Shown here in pieces: positions 24,283 through 32,993 of a DNA stretch of 64,000 bases (positions are counted from its first letter, which is position 1; each line of letters opens with the position of its first letter). Source of the stretch: DATCBF01 sp964401995 (GTDB lineage: Bacteria; Actinomycetota; Thermoleophilia; Solirubrobacterales; 70-9); assembly GCA_964401995.1 (NCBI GenBank), contig CAYOAP010000005.1:124001-188000 (forward strand). The letters run 5' to 3'. The notes under the pieces are model-generated. The model saw nothing but the letters and a program-made list of their open reading frames with translations. It was not told the origin of the DNA and ran no database searches. The position numbers and the translations under genes were made by a program.

Positions 24283-26154
24283 ATGTACCTCGACGCCGAT
24301 GGTGGTGGGCCGCGGATGAGCAAACGGCTGTCGCTGCGAATCGCGATCTTCATCGGGGCGGCGGTGGTCCTCTTCGCGATCCTCTTCCTCCGCCTCTGGT
24401 ACCTGCAGGTGGTCTCCGGCGACAAGTACCTGGCCGAGGCGCAGAACAACCGCACCCGCGAATTCCGAGTGGCCGCGCCGCGCGGCAAAGTCCTCGACCG
24501 CAACGGCAATGTGCTGGTCGAGAACCGGACCAGCCTCGCCCTCCAGGTCAACCCGGCCAAACTGCCCGAAGACCCTGCCGAACGCGGCGCAGAGCTGAGC
24601 AAGCTCGGCGCCCTCGCCCATATGTCTCTGCAGCGCGTGCGCCGGACCATGCACGAACAGCTCAAAATCGCGGCTGGGGCGCCGGTCACCCTGCGCCACG
24701 ACGTCGAACACGACCTCGTCTACTACCTGCAGGAAAACCAGGATCTCTTCCCCGGGGTTGCCGTCGAACCGGTCTTCGTCCGCCGCTACCCGCACGGGTC
24801 GCTGGCGGCACACGTGCTCGGCAGCGTTGGCGAGGTCACCGAAGAAGACCTGAAAGAACGGCGCTACCGCAACCTGGAGCCGGGCGACGAGGTAGGCAAT
24901 GGCGGGGTCGAGGACAGCTACGACAGCGTCCTGCGCGGGACCCCGGGGACGACCCGGATCCAGGTCAACGCGCTCGGCCAGCCGACCCCGGGGGGGGCGC
25001 TGCTGAAGCAGCCGCCGACCCCCGGCGACAGCCTCAAGCTCTCGATCGACTCCGAAGTGCAGGAGGCGGGGGAAGGGGCGCTGGCAGCGCGCGGCCTGCC
25101 GGGCGCCTTCGTCACGATGAACGTCAACAACGGCCAGATCCTTGGCTTGGGCTCCTTCCCGACCTACGACCCGACGGTCTTGACCAAGCGGATGACCCAG
25201 AGCCAGGTCAATGCCCTTTACCGCGACCCGGTCTTGGCGCCGCTCACCAACCGCGCCACCCAGGGCCTCTATCCGACGGGCTCGACCTTCAAGGTCATCA
25301 CCGCGATGGCGGCCCTCAACAGCGGGGTTTCCACGCCGTCGACGACGATCGACGACACCGGCTCGATCAAGATCGGCGAACAGACATTTCAGAACGCGGG
25401 CGGCGCGGCCTTCGGCCCGGTCGACCTGGTCAACGCTCTGCGCGTCTCCTCCGATGTCTACTTCTACGAGCTCGGGCTGAAGATGTGGAACACCGGCGCC
25501 CTGCAGCACTGGGCCCACCTGCTGGGGATCGGCCGCCCGACCGGGATCGACCTTCCCGAGCAGACCGACGGGCTGCTGCCGAGCAAGGCCTGGCGCAACA
25601 AGCTCTACCGCGAAGGCGAAACCGACCGCCCCTGGTCGGCCGGCGACAACGTGCAGCTGGCGACCGGCCAGGGCGACCTGCAGACCAACCCGCTGCAGAT
25701 GGCGATCGCCTACGCGACGGTGGCCAACAGTGGCACCGTCGTCACCCCGCACGTCGGCATGGAAGTCGACGACAGCGCCGGCCGGGTGCTGCAGGAAATC
25801 GACCCGCCGCCGCGCCGCCACGTCCACGTCGATCCTGAATACCGGGCCGCGATCCTGGAAGGGCTGCACGAGGCGGCGCAGTCGCCGGGAGGGACGTCCT
25901 ACGGCGTCTTCAGCGGCTTTCCGGTGCCGGTCGCAGGCAAGACGGGGACCGTCCAGCGGCCGCCAAATCCCGACCAGTCCTGGTACGTGGTGCTGGCACC
26001 GTACCCCAACCCGCGTATCGTCACTGCTGTGACGATTGAGCAGGGCGGATTCGGCGCCGAATCTGCAGCGCCCGCGGCGCTGCAGATCCTCGAGGCCTAT
26101 TTCAACAAGCACGCGACCGGGACTTCCGGCGCCAACGGCGGCAGCCCGGGCTGA
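24283..26154 (+). CDS. mrdA: Penicillin-binding protein 2, elongation transpeptidase
   Basis: 623 residues from the ATG at 24283 (ATG 24316 is possible). Membrane anchor IAIFIGAAVVLFAILFLRLW, a PBP dimerisation region starting APRGKVLDRNGNVLVENRTS, then the transpeptidase with SxxK in YPTGSTFKVITAMAALN, SSDVYFYELGLKM (SxN-type), and VAGKTGTVQRPPNPDQSW (KTG). This class B enzyme cross-links peptidoglycan during elongation with RodA. rodA follows with TGATG overlap. Confidence 0.96.
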   Translation: MYLDADGGGPRMSKRLSLRIAIFIGAAVVLFAILFLRLWYLQVVSGDKYLAEAQNNRTREFRVAAPRGKVLDRNGNVLVENRTSLALQVNPAKLPEDPAERGAELSKLGALAHMSLQRVRRTMHEQLKIAAGAPVTLRHDVEHDLVYYLQENQDLFPGVAVEPVFVRRYPHGSLAAHVLGSVGEVTEEDLKERRYRNLEPGDEVGNGGVEDSYDSVLRGTPGTTRIQVNALGQPTPGGALLKQPPTPGDSLKLSIDSEVQEAGEGALAARGLPGAFVTMNVNNGQILGLGSFPTYDPTVLTKRMTQSQVNALYRDPVLAPLTNRATQGLYPTGSTFKVITAMAALNSGVSTPSTTIDDTGSIKIGEQTFQNAGGAAFGPVDLVNALRVSSDVYFYELGLKMWNTGALQHWAHLLGIGRPTGIDLPEQTDGLLPSKAWRNKLYREGETDRPWSAGDNVQLATGQGDLQTNPLQMAIAYATVANSGTVVTPHVGMEVDDSAGRVLQEIDPPPRRHVHVDPEYRAAILEGLHEAAQSPGGTSYGVFSGFPVPVAGKTGTVQRPPNPDQSWYVVLAPYPNPRIVTAVTIEQGGFGAESAAPAALQILEAYFNKHATGTSGANGGSPG

Positions 26155-27350
26155 TGGAAGTCGCCCGCGCCCGGCGCGCCCGCACGGAGCCGTTCACGAC
26201 CAGGCCCGGCATCGCCGAGCGGCTCGGCCTGCCCTACATGGACGCGCCGCTGGCGCTTTCGGCCGCCGTCCTCGTCGCATTCAGCGTCTTCACGCTCGGC
26301 CAGGCGACCTCCCACGACGTGCCTGGCAACCCCAACTACTACACCGACCGACAGGCGATCTACGGTCTGCTCGGTATCGTGGGCATGTTGGCACTCACTC
26401 GGATCGACTATTCGCGCTTCCGCGAGCTACGGGTGGGCATCTACACCTTCCTCTGCGTGAGCATCTCTCTCGTTTTCGTGTTCGGCTTTGCGGCGCGCGG
26501 CTCACGGCGCTCCTTCGAACTCCCGTTTTTCAGCTTTCAGCCATCGGAGCTCGGCAAGCTCCTGCTTGTGCTTGCGCTTGCCGGGTTTGTCATCGATGGC
26601 GCCAGGCGCGGTTCGGCTCGGCAGCGCACCGTGCGCTACCTCTGCCTCGGCCTGGCACCGGCTGCACTCGTTTTTCTGCAGCCCGACCTCGGCACCGCAT
26701 TGGTGTTCGCGGCCGTGACTCTCGCCGTCATGTACGTGGGGGGCGTCCCCTGGACGCACTTCGCCGTGATCGGCGCAGCTCTCGTCGCACTTATAAGCAT
26801 CGTTCTGGTGGTGGCGCCCGCATTAGGGGTGCCCCTGCTGAAGGGCTACCAGGAGCAGAGGTTGACCTCTTTCCTGCATCCCAGCGAAGACGCAAGCGAC
26901 GCGGGCTACCAGCAGCATCAGGGCCAGGTCGCCATCGGTTCCGGTCAGGTGACCGGCCGTGGCGACAACGCCACCCAGACGCGGCTCGACTTTGTCCCTG
27001 AGCGGCACACCGATTTCATCTTTGCGGTGATCGGTGAGCGCTACGGATTCATCGGAGCCGCGTTCGTCCTATCCCTTTACGCCCTGCTTCTCTGGCGGGC
27101 GCTGCGGATTGTGACGCTCTCGAAGAACTCATACGGGACCCTGGTCGCCGGCGGCATCGCCGGCATGCTTCTTTTCCAGGTTTTCGTCAACGTGGGAATG
27201 AACCTGGGGATCATGCCGATCACCGGGATTCCCTTACCGCTGATGAGCTACGGAGGATCCTCCGTGCTCGCGACTTTCCTGGCGGTTGGAGTGCTTCAGA
27301 GCATTCACATGCAAGCGCGGCTCAGCCAGCGGAGCAGGTTCGCCTGGTGA
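26154..27350 (+). CDS. rodA: RodA/FtsW-family SEDS peptidoglycan polymerase
   Basis: 398 residues starting in the mrdA stop (TGATG). Ten or so membrane helices with SEDS blocks: FFSFQPSELGKLLLVLALAG, LQPDLGTALVFAAVTLAVMY, RLTSFLHPSEDASDAGYQQH (the extracellular loop), AIGSGQVTGRG, FVPERHTDFIFAVIGERYGF and GITPLPLMSYGGSS-type end (IPLPLMSYGGSSVLATFLAV). It polymerises lipid II with PBP2. The middle of the gene uses somewhat more A/T-ending codons than its neighbours. The 50-base gap to rng holds only a small CCCC-GAT-GGGG hairpin. Confidence 0.96.
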   Translation: MEVARARRARTEPFTTRPGIAERLGLPYMDAPLALSAAVLVAFSVFTLGQATSHDVPGNPNYYTDRQAIYGLLGIVGMLALTRIDYSRFRELRVGIYTFLCVSISLVFVFGFAARGSRRSFELPFFSFQPSELGKLLLVLALAGFVIDGARRGSARQRTVRYLCLGLAPAALVFLQPDLGTALVFAAVTLAVMYVGGVPWTHFAVIGAALVALISIVLVVAPALGVPLLKGYQEQRLTSFLHPSEDASDAGYQQHQGQVAIGSGQVTGRGDNATQTRLDFVPERHTDFIFAVIGERYGFIGAAFVLSLYALLLWRALRIVTLSKNSYGTLVAGGIAGMLLFQVFVNVGMNLGIMPITGIPLPLMSYGGSSVLATFLAVGVLQSIHMQARLSQRSRFAW

Positions 27351-27400
27351 TCCCCGATGGGGACCCAGTCTGCGTACCGAATCTGAACTGAGCTAACTCA

Positions 27401-29245
27401 ATGAAAAAGACAATTTTGGTCGCCGCCGATCGTGGCGAGACCCGTGTCGCCGTCCTCGAGTCGAAGACAAAAGGCGGCAAGCGCGACGTCGCCGAGCTCT
27501 ACATCGAGCGCCGCGGACGGCGCTCGATCGTGGGCAACATCTACAAGGGCAAGGTCGACAACGTCCTGCCCGGCATGGAGGCCGCCTTCGTCGACATCGG
27601 CCTCGAGCGCAACGGCTTCCTCCACGTCGACGAGATCGTCCTGCCGGGCGGCGAGCAGGCGCCCAAGCGCGGCCGCGGTTCTGGACGCCGGATCAACGAG
27701 CTGATCAAACCGGGCCAGGAGATCCTCGTCCAGGTGGTCAAGGACCCGCTGAAGACGAAGGGCGCGCGGCTCTCGATGAACGTCTCGATCGCCGGCCGCT
27801 ACCTCGTCTACGCGCCGCAGGGCAGCGGCGTCGGCGTCAGCCGCCGGCTGGCCGACTCCGAGCGCGACCGCCTGCGCAAGATGGTCGACCGCACCTACAA
27901 AGGCCCGGGCGGGCTGATCGTCCGCACCGCCGCCCACGGCGCCAAAAAAGCCGACTTCGTGCGCGAGGTCGGCTACCTGCACCGCCTCAACGAGGTGCTT
28001 GAGCGCCGGATCGACAAAACCAAGGCGCCCAACCTCGTCTTCCAGGAGGCAGACCTGCCGGTCCGCGTCCTCCGCGACATCTTCCTCAGCGACTTCGAAA
28101 CGGCGATCATCGACTCGCCGAAGCAGTTCGAGCGGGTGACCAGCTTCTTCCAGCGCACGGCGCCGGAGCTGGTCGAGGGCGTCGAGCTCTATGACGGCAA
28201 AAAGCCGCTGTTCGAGAAATGGTCGATCGACAAGGAAATCGAGTCGACCCTCAACCGCCGCGTCGACCTCCCCTCCGGCGGCTACCTGATCATCGATTAC
28301 GCCGAGGCGCTGACCGTGATCGACGTCAACAGCGGCAGCTTCACCGGCCGCGGCAAAGGCGGGCTCGAGGAGACGATCACCAAAGTCAACACCGAGGCCG
28401 CCGACGAGGTCGTGCGCCAGCTGAGGCTGCGCGACATCGGCGGCATCATCGTCATCGACTTCATCGACATGGCCCGCGCCCGCAACCGCGACAAAGTCCT
28501 GAAAACGCTGCGCAAAGCGCTCGACACCGACAAGTCGAAGAGCTACGTGGTCGAGGTCTCACCGCTGGGCCTGGTCGAGATGACGCGCCAGAACGTGACC
28601 GACGGCGTGCGCGAGATCCTGACCGAGGCCTGTCCGACCTGCGCCGGCGAGGGCGTCGTCCTCTCGGCCGAGACGGTGGCGCTGGAGGGCCTGCGCAAGC
28701 TGCGCGAAATCGCCGCCGAGCACGCCGAGCCCGAGGCCTTCCTGATGCGGGTCAACCCGAAAGTGGCGGCCGAGCTGACCAAGCCCGAGACCGGGCTGTC
28801 CGAGCTCGAGGCCGAGACCGGCAAGCAGTTCCACTTCGAGGGCGGCGAGGCGCTGCCGATCGACACCTTCGACATGGTCGAGTCCGGCAGCCGCGAGGAG
28901 ATCGAGGAGAGGGCATTGCCGTTCAAAGTTGGCGAGGAGGTGCTGGTCAAGCTCGACGAGCCGCACATGTACAACCAGCACGACGCGGTCGCCCACGTCG
29001 ACTCCTACATCGTCAGCGTCACCGGCGGCGGCCGCTTCGTCGGCGAGCGCAAGCTGGTCCGGATCGAGGAGGTCGCGAGGTCCGCGGCGGTCGCCTCGAT
29101 GCCGGGGGTCGAGGCGGTCAACGGCGCTGGCGGAGACGAGGAAGGCGGGTCCAAGCTAGACTCCTCCGCCTCGCGTGGGCGTAGTCGTGGCCGCAGGGGC
29201 GGTCGCGGGCGTTCGCGCGCAAACCAGAGCAGCAAGGACGAATAA
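27401..29245 (+). CDS. rng: Ribonuclease G/E family endoribonuclease
   Basis: 614 residues. S1-like domain GNIYKGKVDNVLPGMEAAFV, DIGLERNGFLHVDEI; catalytic DNase I-like core with IDVNSGSFTGRGKGGLEETI and GGIIVIDFIDMARARNRDKV (Mg-binding Asp residues); Zn-link CPTCAGEG. These enzymes cut AU-rich single-stranded RNA, including rRNA precursors and mRNA. After the core, residues 495-560 (LPFKVGEEVLVKLDEPHMYN, AHVDSYIVSVTGGGRFVGER) look like a small beta-barrel of TRAM type. The end is Arg/Gly-rich (RGRSRGRRGGRGRSRANQ) and probably binds RNA. It lies immediately upstream of rplU-rpmA, as in many bacteria. Confidence 0.96.
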   Translation: MKKTILVAADRGETRVAVLESKTKGGKRDVAELYIERRGRRSIVGNIYKGKVDNVLPGMEAAFVDIGLERNGFLHVDEIVLPGGEQAPKRGRGSGRRINELIKPGQEILVQVVKDPLKTKGARLSMNVSIAGRYLVYAPQGSGVGVSRRLADSERDRLRKMVDRTYKGPGGLIVRTAAHGAKKADFVREVGYLHRLNEVLERRIDKTKAPNLVFQEADLPVRVLRDIFLSDFETAIIDSPKQFERVTSFFQRTAPELVEGVELYDGKKPLFEKWSIDKEIESTLNRRVDLPSGGYLIIDYAEALTVIDVNSGSFTGRGKGGLEETITKVNTEAADEVVRQLRLRDIGGIIVIDFIDMARARNRDKVLKTLRKALDTDKSKSYVVEVSPLGLVEMTRQNVTDGVREILTEACPTCAGEGVVLSAETVALEGLRKLREIAAEHAEPEAFLMRVNPKVAAELTKPETGLSELEAETGKQFHFEGGEALPIDTFDMVESGSREEIEERALPFKVGEEVLVKLDEPHMYNQHDAVAHVDSYIVSVTGGGRFVGERKLVRIEEVARSAAVASMPGVEAVNGAGGDEEGGSKLDSSASRGRSRGRRGGRGRSRANQSSKDE

Positions 29246-29247
29246 GC

Positions 29248-29646
29248 ATGTACGCAGTAGTCGAAACCGGTGGCAAGCAGTACAAGGTCGAGAAGGGCAC
29301 GTCCCTGCTCGTCGATCGCCTCAGCGCGGGCGAGGGCGACAAAGTCGCTCTGCGCGCGGTGATGTTCCGCGACAAAGAGGTTCTGGCGGAGCCGAAAGAG
29401 CTGGAGAAGGTCAAAGTCGAGGCGACCGTCTCCGAGCACCTTCGCGGTCCCAAGATCAAGGTCTTCAAATACAAGGCGAAGAAGGGCTACCGCCGCCGCG
29501 CCGGCCACCGCTCCGAGTTGACCAAACTCGAGGTGACCGAGATCAAACTGCTGGCGAAAAAACCTGCGGCCGAGAAAAAAGCGGCTGCTGAGAAAAAACC
29601 TGCGGCCAAAAAACCCGCTGCGAAGGAGGATTCCGATGGCTCATAA
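29248..29646 (+). CDS. rplU: 50S ribosomal protein L21 with Lys/Ala tail
   Basis: 132 residues. MYAVVETGGKQYKVEKGTSL and KVFKYKAKKGYRRRAGHR are the L21 signatures. The normal protein is about 103 residues; the extra 28 are a KKPAAEKKAAAEKKPAAKK repeat. At DNA level it contains repeated A6 runs in an otherwise GC-rich genome. It binds 23S rRNA with L20. The end overlaps rpmA by 11 bases. The tail may be an unstructured rRNA-binding extension. Confidence 0.98.
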   Translation: MYAVVETGGKQYKVEKGTSLLVDRLSAGEGDKVALRAVMFRDKEVLAEPKELEKVKVEATVSEHLRGPKIKVFKYKAKKGYRRRAGHRSELTKLEVTEIKLLAKKPAAEKKAAAEKKPAAKKPAAKEDSDGS

Positions 29647-29890
29647 GAAGGGACTCGGCTCCAGTCGCAACGGGCGCGAATCCAACCCCAAGATGCTTGG
29701 GGTCAAGGTGTTTGCCGGTCAGAAAGTCACCGGGGGCGAGATCATCGTGCGCCAGCGCGGGACCCGGTTCTGGCCTGGCGACGGGACTGGCCTTGGCCGG
29801 GACCACACGATCTTTGCAACGCAGGCGGGCATCGTGGACTTCAAACCGACGCGCCGCGGTCGCACGATTCGCGTTATCCAGGACGCCTAG
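29636..29890 (+). CDS. rpmA: 50S ribosomal protein L27
   Basis: 84 residues. MAHKKGLGSSRNGRESNPKM is the L27 N-terminus that reaches the peptidyl transferase centre; it starts AHKKG without the Firmicute-type cleaved extension. KVFAGQKVTGGEIIVRQRGT and GRDHTIFATQAGIVDF follow. AAGGAGG at 29623-29629 precedes the ATG. Family U copy 2 follows 12 bases after the stop. Confidence 0.98.
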   Translation: MAHKKGLGSSRNGRESNPKMLGVKVFAGQKVTGGEIIVRQRGTRFWPGDGTGLGRDHTIFATQAGIVDFKPTRRGRTIRVIQDA

Positions 29891-29902
29891 GACTTCAGCC
29901 GG

Positions 29903-30022
29903 GAGGCGGTCGGGGGCCTCTCCCTGGGCGCTGACTTTTTCGCCTTGCGCGTTGCTGCTCTCGCTGAGTGGGCTCTGCGAAAAAGAGAGCGCCGCGCCCA
30001 GAGAGAGGCCCCCGACCGCCTC
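29903..30022. repeat. Structured inverted-repeat element family U, copy 2 (rpmA-obgE gap)
   Basis: Outer arms of 20 bases (29903-29922 and 30003-30022) plus TGGGCGC (29925-29931) with its complement (29994-30000). The inner core 29926-29999 is 68 of 74 bases identical to copy 3. CTTTTTCGC (29935-29943) pairs with GCGAAAAAG (29977-29985), while GCTCTC (29957-29962) pairs with GAGAGC (29985-29990); these cross. No U-tract follows. Confidence 0.92.
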
Positions 30023-30065
30023 TTCCCAGGGTCCTTGGCTCTGGCTAGTCGCAAAGCGCGAGCCT

Positions 30066-30071
30066 TAACCT
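30066..30071 (+). promoter_or_regulatory. -10 box TAACCT, 9 nt before obgE
   Basis: TANNNT-type box after the family U element; a 9-base gap to the ATG at 30081 suggests an independent leaderless obgE transcript. Confidence 0.35.
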
Positions 30072-30080
30072 CATTAGCTC

Positions 30081-31376
30081 ATGTACGACAAGGCGAAAAT
30101 CTGGGTTGAGGGCGGCGCTGGGGGGAAGGGCTGTGTGAGCTTCCGCAGGGAGGCGCATGTCCCGCAGGGCGGGCCTGACGGTGGGGACGGAGGGCACGGT
30201 GGAAACGTCATCCTCGTCTGCGATTCGTCTCGCCGGGACCTGGGCGCGCTTAGGGGCAGCAAGCACTTTCGGGCTCAGCGGGGGCGGCATGGGGAAGGGT
30301 CCAACCGGCATGGGGCTCGGGGAGAGGATCGGGTTATCCCTGTTGCTGCCGGCACTCAGGCCGAAGCTGTCGATGGGAGCTTGATCGACCTTGTCGAGGT
30401 TGGGCAGCAGGCCGTTGTGGCGAACGGCGGACGTGGGGGGCATGGGAACAAGCGCTTTGCGACCTCCACCCGGCAGGCGCCTCGGTTTGCCGAGCAGGGC
30501 ACCAACGGGGAATCTGGATGGATCGAGCTGCGGCTGAAGCTGTTGGCCGATGTTGGGCTGATCGGTTTGCCGAACGCCGGCAAGTCCTCCTTGCTGGGGC
30601 GGCTGACGCGGGCAGCGCCGAAGGTGGGGGACTACCCGTTCACGACGCTCTCTCCTGTGCTGGGGACGATCGAAGGGGAGGAGCGGCAGGCTGTGGTTGC
30701 CGACATCCCCGGCTTGATCGAAGGCGCCGCCGACGGCGCCGGGCTCGGACACGAGTTCCTCGCCCATGTCGAGCGCTGCGCGATGCTGGTCCATCTGGTC
30801 GACCTGGCGCCGCCCGATGGCGATCCCGAGTCCAACTACGCGGCCGTGCGCGAGGAGCTTGTCTCCTACGGCGCCGGGCTCGACCAGCTGCCGGAGCTGA
30901 TCCTGCTCTCCAAGCGCGACCTGCTCGCAGCGGGCGATGTCGAGGCCGCGGTCGCGGACTGGCAGGCGCGGCTGGGGGGGCGCTCCGTTGCCGTCCTCGC
31001 CGCTTCTTCAGCGACCGGGGAGGGACTCGACGAGTTGCGCCGGCAGATCCTCGCCGAGCTGCCGCAGACCCCCGTCGCCGCTCGGGTCGAGCCAGGCGCC
31101 GAGCTCGCCGGGGAATTCGAGGTCGAGCACCGCGTCTACCGCCCGGCCGGCGAGGGCGGCTACCGGGTCGAGCGCGAGGGCGACGGCGTCTTTCGCGTCA
31201 TCGGCCGCGGCGTCGAGCTGCTCTTCGAGCGCCACGACCTCAAAAACGAGGAAGCTCTCGGCTACCTCGAGCGCCGCCTCAAAGAGATCGGCGTGATCGC
31301 CGCCCTCGACCGGGCCGGTTTCGAGCCCGGCGACGACATCCGCGTCGGCGAGCACGAGTTCGAGTTGCATCCCTAG
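30081..31376 (+). CDS. obgE: GTPase ObgE/CgtA
   Basis: 431 residues. The N-terminal Gly-rich Obg fold begins MYDKAKIWVEGGAGGKGCVS and GGPDGGDGGHGGNVILVCD. G domain: GLPNAGKSSLLGRLTRAAPK (G1), YPFTTLSPVLG (G2), ADIPGLIEGAADGAGLGHEF (G3), LLSKRDLL (G4) and ASSATGEG (G5). The C-terminal OCT domain is HRVYRPAGEGGYRVEREGDG through EHEFELHP. It is a ribosome-assembly and stress GTPase. It lies after rplU-rpmA as usual. Confidence 0.97.
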   Translation: MYDKAKIWVEGGAGGKGCVSFRREAHVPQGGPDGGDGGHGGNVILVCDSSRRDLGALRGSKHFRAQRGRHGEGSNRHGARGEDRVIPVAAGTQAEAVDGSLIDLVEVGQQAVVANGGRGGHGNKRFATSTRQAPRFAEQGTNGESGWIELRLKLLADVGLIGLPNAGKSSLLGRLTRAAPKVGDYPFTTLSPVLGTIEGEERQAVVADIPGLIEGAADGAGLGHEFLAHVERCAMLVHLVDLAPPDGDPESNYAAVREELVSYGAGLDQLPELILLSKRDLLAAGDVEAAVADWQARLGGRSVAVLAASSATGEGLDELRRQILAELPQTPVAARVEPGAELAGEFEVEHRVYRPAGEGGYRVEREGDGVFRVIGRGVELLFERHDLKNEEALGYLERRLKEIGVIAALDRAGFEPGDDIRVGEHEFELHP

Positions 31377-31411
31377 GGGGAGAGTTTTGCGCTCTCCGCC
31401 CTTATGGGGGG

Positions 31412-31663
31412 ATGCACATTCCTTTCACAGGTCCCGCGGCCAACGAACTCTTCGCTGTTCTGGAGTCGCTACCACTGGTCAACGACACCTTGGTGGGGGC
31501 AGGCCTCGGAGCGATCGTGGGTAAATTCATCGTGCATCGCGTTGAGCGTCACCGGGGCGAAATTCCGGCTCGGCGTGTGCGCCAGCTGGACCTAAGGTGG
31601 ATTGGCTTCGGTGCGGCTGTAGCCACTGCTCTCAGCCTTGGCGTCCGGCTACTATTGGGTTGA
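31412..31663 (+). CDS. Small membrane protein of unknown function (83 aa)
   Basis: ATG at 31412, TGA at 31661-31663, not in the frame of the longer overlapping ORF. MHIPFTGPAANELFAVLESL, then a first helix (LVGAGLGAIVGKFIVHRV), a basic cytoplasmic turn (ERHRGEIPARRVRQLDLR) and a second helix (WIGFGAAVATALSLGVRLLL). Codon use is more A/T-tolerant than in the flanking genes. It is coupled by TGATG to another small membrane protein. I recognise no family. The pair sits between obgE and proB. Confidence 0.55.
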   Translation: MHIPFTGPAANELFAVLESLPLVNDTLVGAGLGAIVGKFIVHRVERHRGEIPARRVRQLDLRWIGFGAAVATALSLGVRLLLG

Positions 31664-31845
31664 TGCTGCGCTTGCTCTGGACAGTGTTCGTGCTGTTGAT
31701 CGTCTGCTTCGCGCTGGCTGCTGTAAATGTCGCGCTGGGTTTGGGTGATCTCGGCTACTTGTGCTCCATTTTTGTCGCGCTCATGCTCGTGAGCCTGACC
31801 GATCGCGAGCGCTTTTGGGCGATGCCCCCGAAGCACGAGCGCTGA
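31663..31845 (+). CDS. Small membrane protein of unknown function (60 aa)
   Basis: ATG at 31663 overlaps the previous stop (TGATG). MLRLLWTVFVLLIVCFALAA leads into VNVALGLGDLGYLCSIFVAL, two membrane helices, and ends with DRERFWAMPPKHER, a basic tail. It forms a two-gene unit with its upstream neighbour. Codons such as GTAAAT and ATTTTT are unusual here, which may mean recent acquisition or low expression. No function can be assigned. Confidence 0.6.
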   Translation: MLRLLWTVFVLLIVCFALAAVNVALGLGDLGYLCSIFVALMLVSLTDRERFWAMPPKHER

Positions 31846-31882
31846 GACTCTCGCGCGGCGTGCGCGACAAATTGCCTCTCCA

Positions 31883-31888
31883 TAAAGT
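31883..31888 (+). promoter_or_regulatory. -10 box TAAAGT, 9 nt before proB
   Basis: TANNNT-type box with a 9-base gap to the ATG at 31898; the proB transcript is probably leaderless. Confidence 0.45.
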
Positions 31889-31897
31889 GACGGAGCC

Positions 31898-32986
31898 ATG
31901 ACCCTCATCGTCAAGCTGGGATCTTCGATCGTCGCCGCCGACGACGGTGAGCTGCGGGTCGATGTGCTCGACACGGTCTGCGAGCAGGTCAGCGCCCTTG
32001 AGCGCGGCGGTGAGCGGGTGGTGATGGTCACCTCGGGGGCAATCGCGCGGGGGATGCGGTTGATGGAGCTGCCGAAGCGGCCGCGGGCGATGGACGAGCT
32101 GCAGGCCGCCTCCGCGGTTGGACAGGGCGATCTCTTTCGCGCCTACCAGAGCCGGTTGGCTGCCCAGGGGACGCGGGCCGCCCAGGTTCTGCTGACGGCG
32201 TCGGACATCGCCGCCCGCACCAATTACCTCAACGCGCGCCAGACCCTGCGGCGCCTGATCGAGTGGGGGGTGGTGCCGGTCGTCAACGAGAACGACACCA
32301 CGGCCACCGATGAGATCAGCTTCGGCGACAACGATTTTCTCGCCGCCCAGGTGGCGCTGCTGCTCGACGCCAGGCTCTTGGTCCTGCTGACCGACACCGA
32401 CGGCCTCCACAACGCCGACCCGCGGAGCAATCCGGAGGCGAAGCTGATCTCCGAGGTGACCGATTTCGCCGAGCTAGAGGCGCTGCAGATCGGCGATCGC
32501 ACCTCGGTCTTCGGCTCCGGCGGCATGCGCAGCAAGGTGGCGGCGGCCGAGATGGCGAGCGAGGCCGGGATCCCGGCGGTGATCTGCAACGGGACCAAGG
32601 CGGGGACGCTGGCGGCGGCTGCCGCGGGCGAGCGTGCTGGGACCAGCTTCGCGCCGCAGCCGAGCAAGACCTCCAGCTTCAAGCTCTGGCTCAAATACGC
32701 GAAGCCGGCTCGGGGGCGGGTCGTCGTCGACGAAGGGGCGGCGCGCGTGCTGCGTGAGCGCGGCTCCAGCCTGTTGCCGGTCGGAGTGGTTGAGATCGGT
32801 GGCGATTTCGAGGCGGGCGATGCGGTGGATGTGGCTCTTGACGGCCAGGTCATCGGCAAAGGCATTTCTGATTTCTCTGCGCGAGATCTGGCGCGGGTGG
32901 TTGGGATGAAGACGGCGCAGGTGCGGCATGAGCTGCCTGGGGCGGCTGATGAGGTGATTAATCGCGATCGGTTTGTGTTGGTTTAG
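31898..32986 (+). CDS. proB: Glutamate 5-kinase
   Basis: 362 residues. Amino-acid kinase fold: IVKLGSSIVAADDGELRVDV, VTSGAIARGMRLMELPKRPR, NENDTTATDEISFGDNDFLA, VLLTDTDGLHNADPR and GTGGMRSKVAAAEM-type block (GSGGMRSKVAAAEMASEAGI). The C-terminal 90 residues form a PUA domain (GRVVVDEGAARVLRERGSSL, FSARDLARVVG). It makes glutamyl phosphate, the first step of proline synthesis, feedback-inhibited by proline in this family. proA follows after a family U element. Confidence 0.97.
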   Translation: MTLIVKLGSSIVAADDGELRVDVLDTVCEQVSALERGGERVVMVTSGAIARGMRLMELPKRPRAMDELQAASAVGQGDLFRAYQSRLAAQGTRAAQVLLTASDIAARTNYLNARQTLRRLIEWGVVPVVNENDTTATDEISFGDNDFLAAQVALLLDARLLVLLTDTDGLHNADPRSNPEAKLISEVTDFAELEALQIGDRTSVFGSGGMRSKVAAAEMASEAGIPAVICNGTKAGTLAAAAAGERAGTSFAPQPSKTSSFKLWLKYAKPARGRVVVDEGAARVLRERGSSLLPVGVVEIGGDFEAGDAVDVALDGQVIGKGISDFSARDLARVVGMKTAQVRHELPGAADEVINRDRFVLV

Positions 32987-32993
32987 AGGGGGA

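Noticed and set aside
24133..26112. 659-residue open frame antisense to mrdA
   Set aside because: Shadow; mrdA on the other strand has all PBP motifs.
30518..31663. 381-residue frame overlapping obgE
   Set aside because: Only its last 83 residues (31412-31663) make a protein-like sequence; the rest is the wrong frame of obgE.
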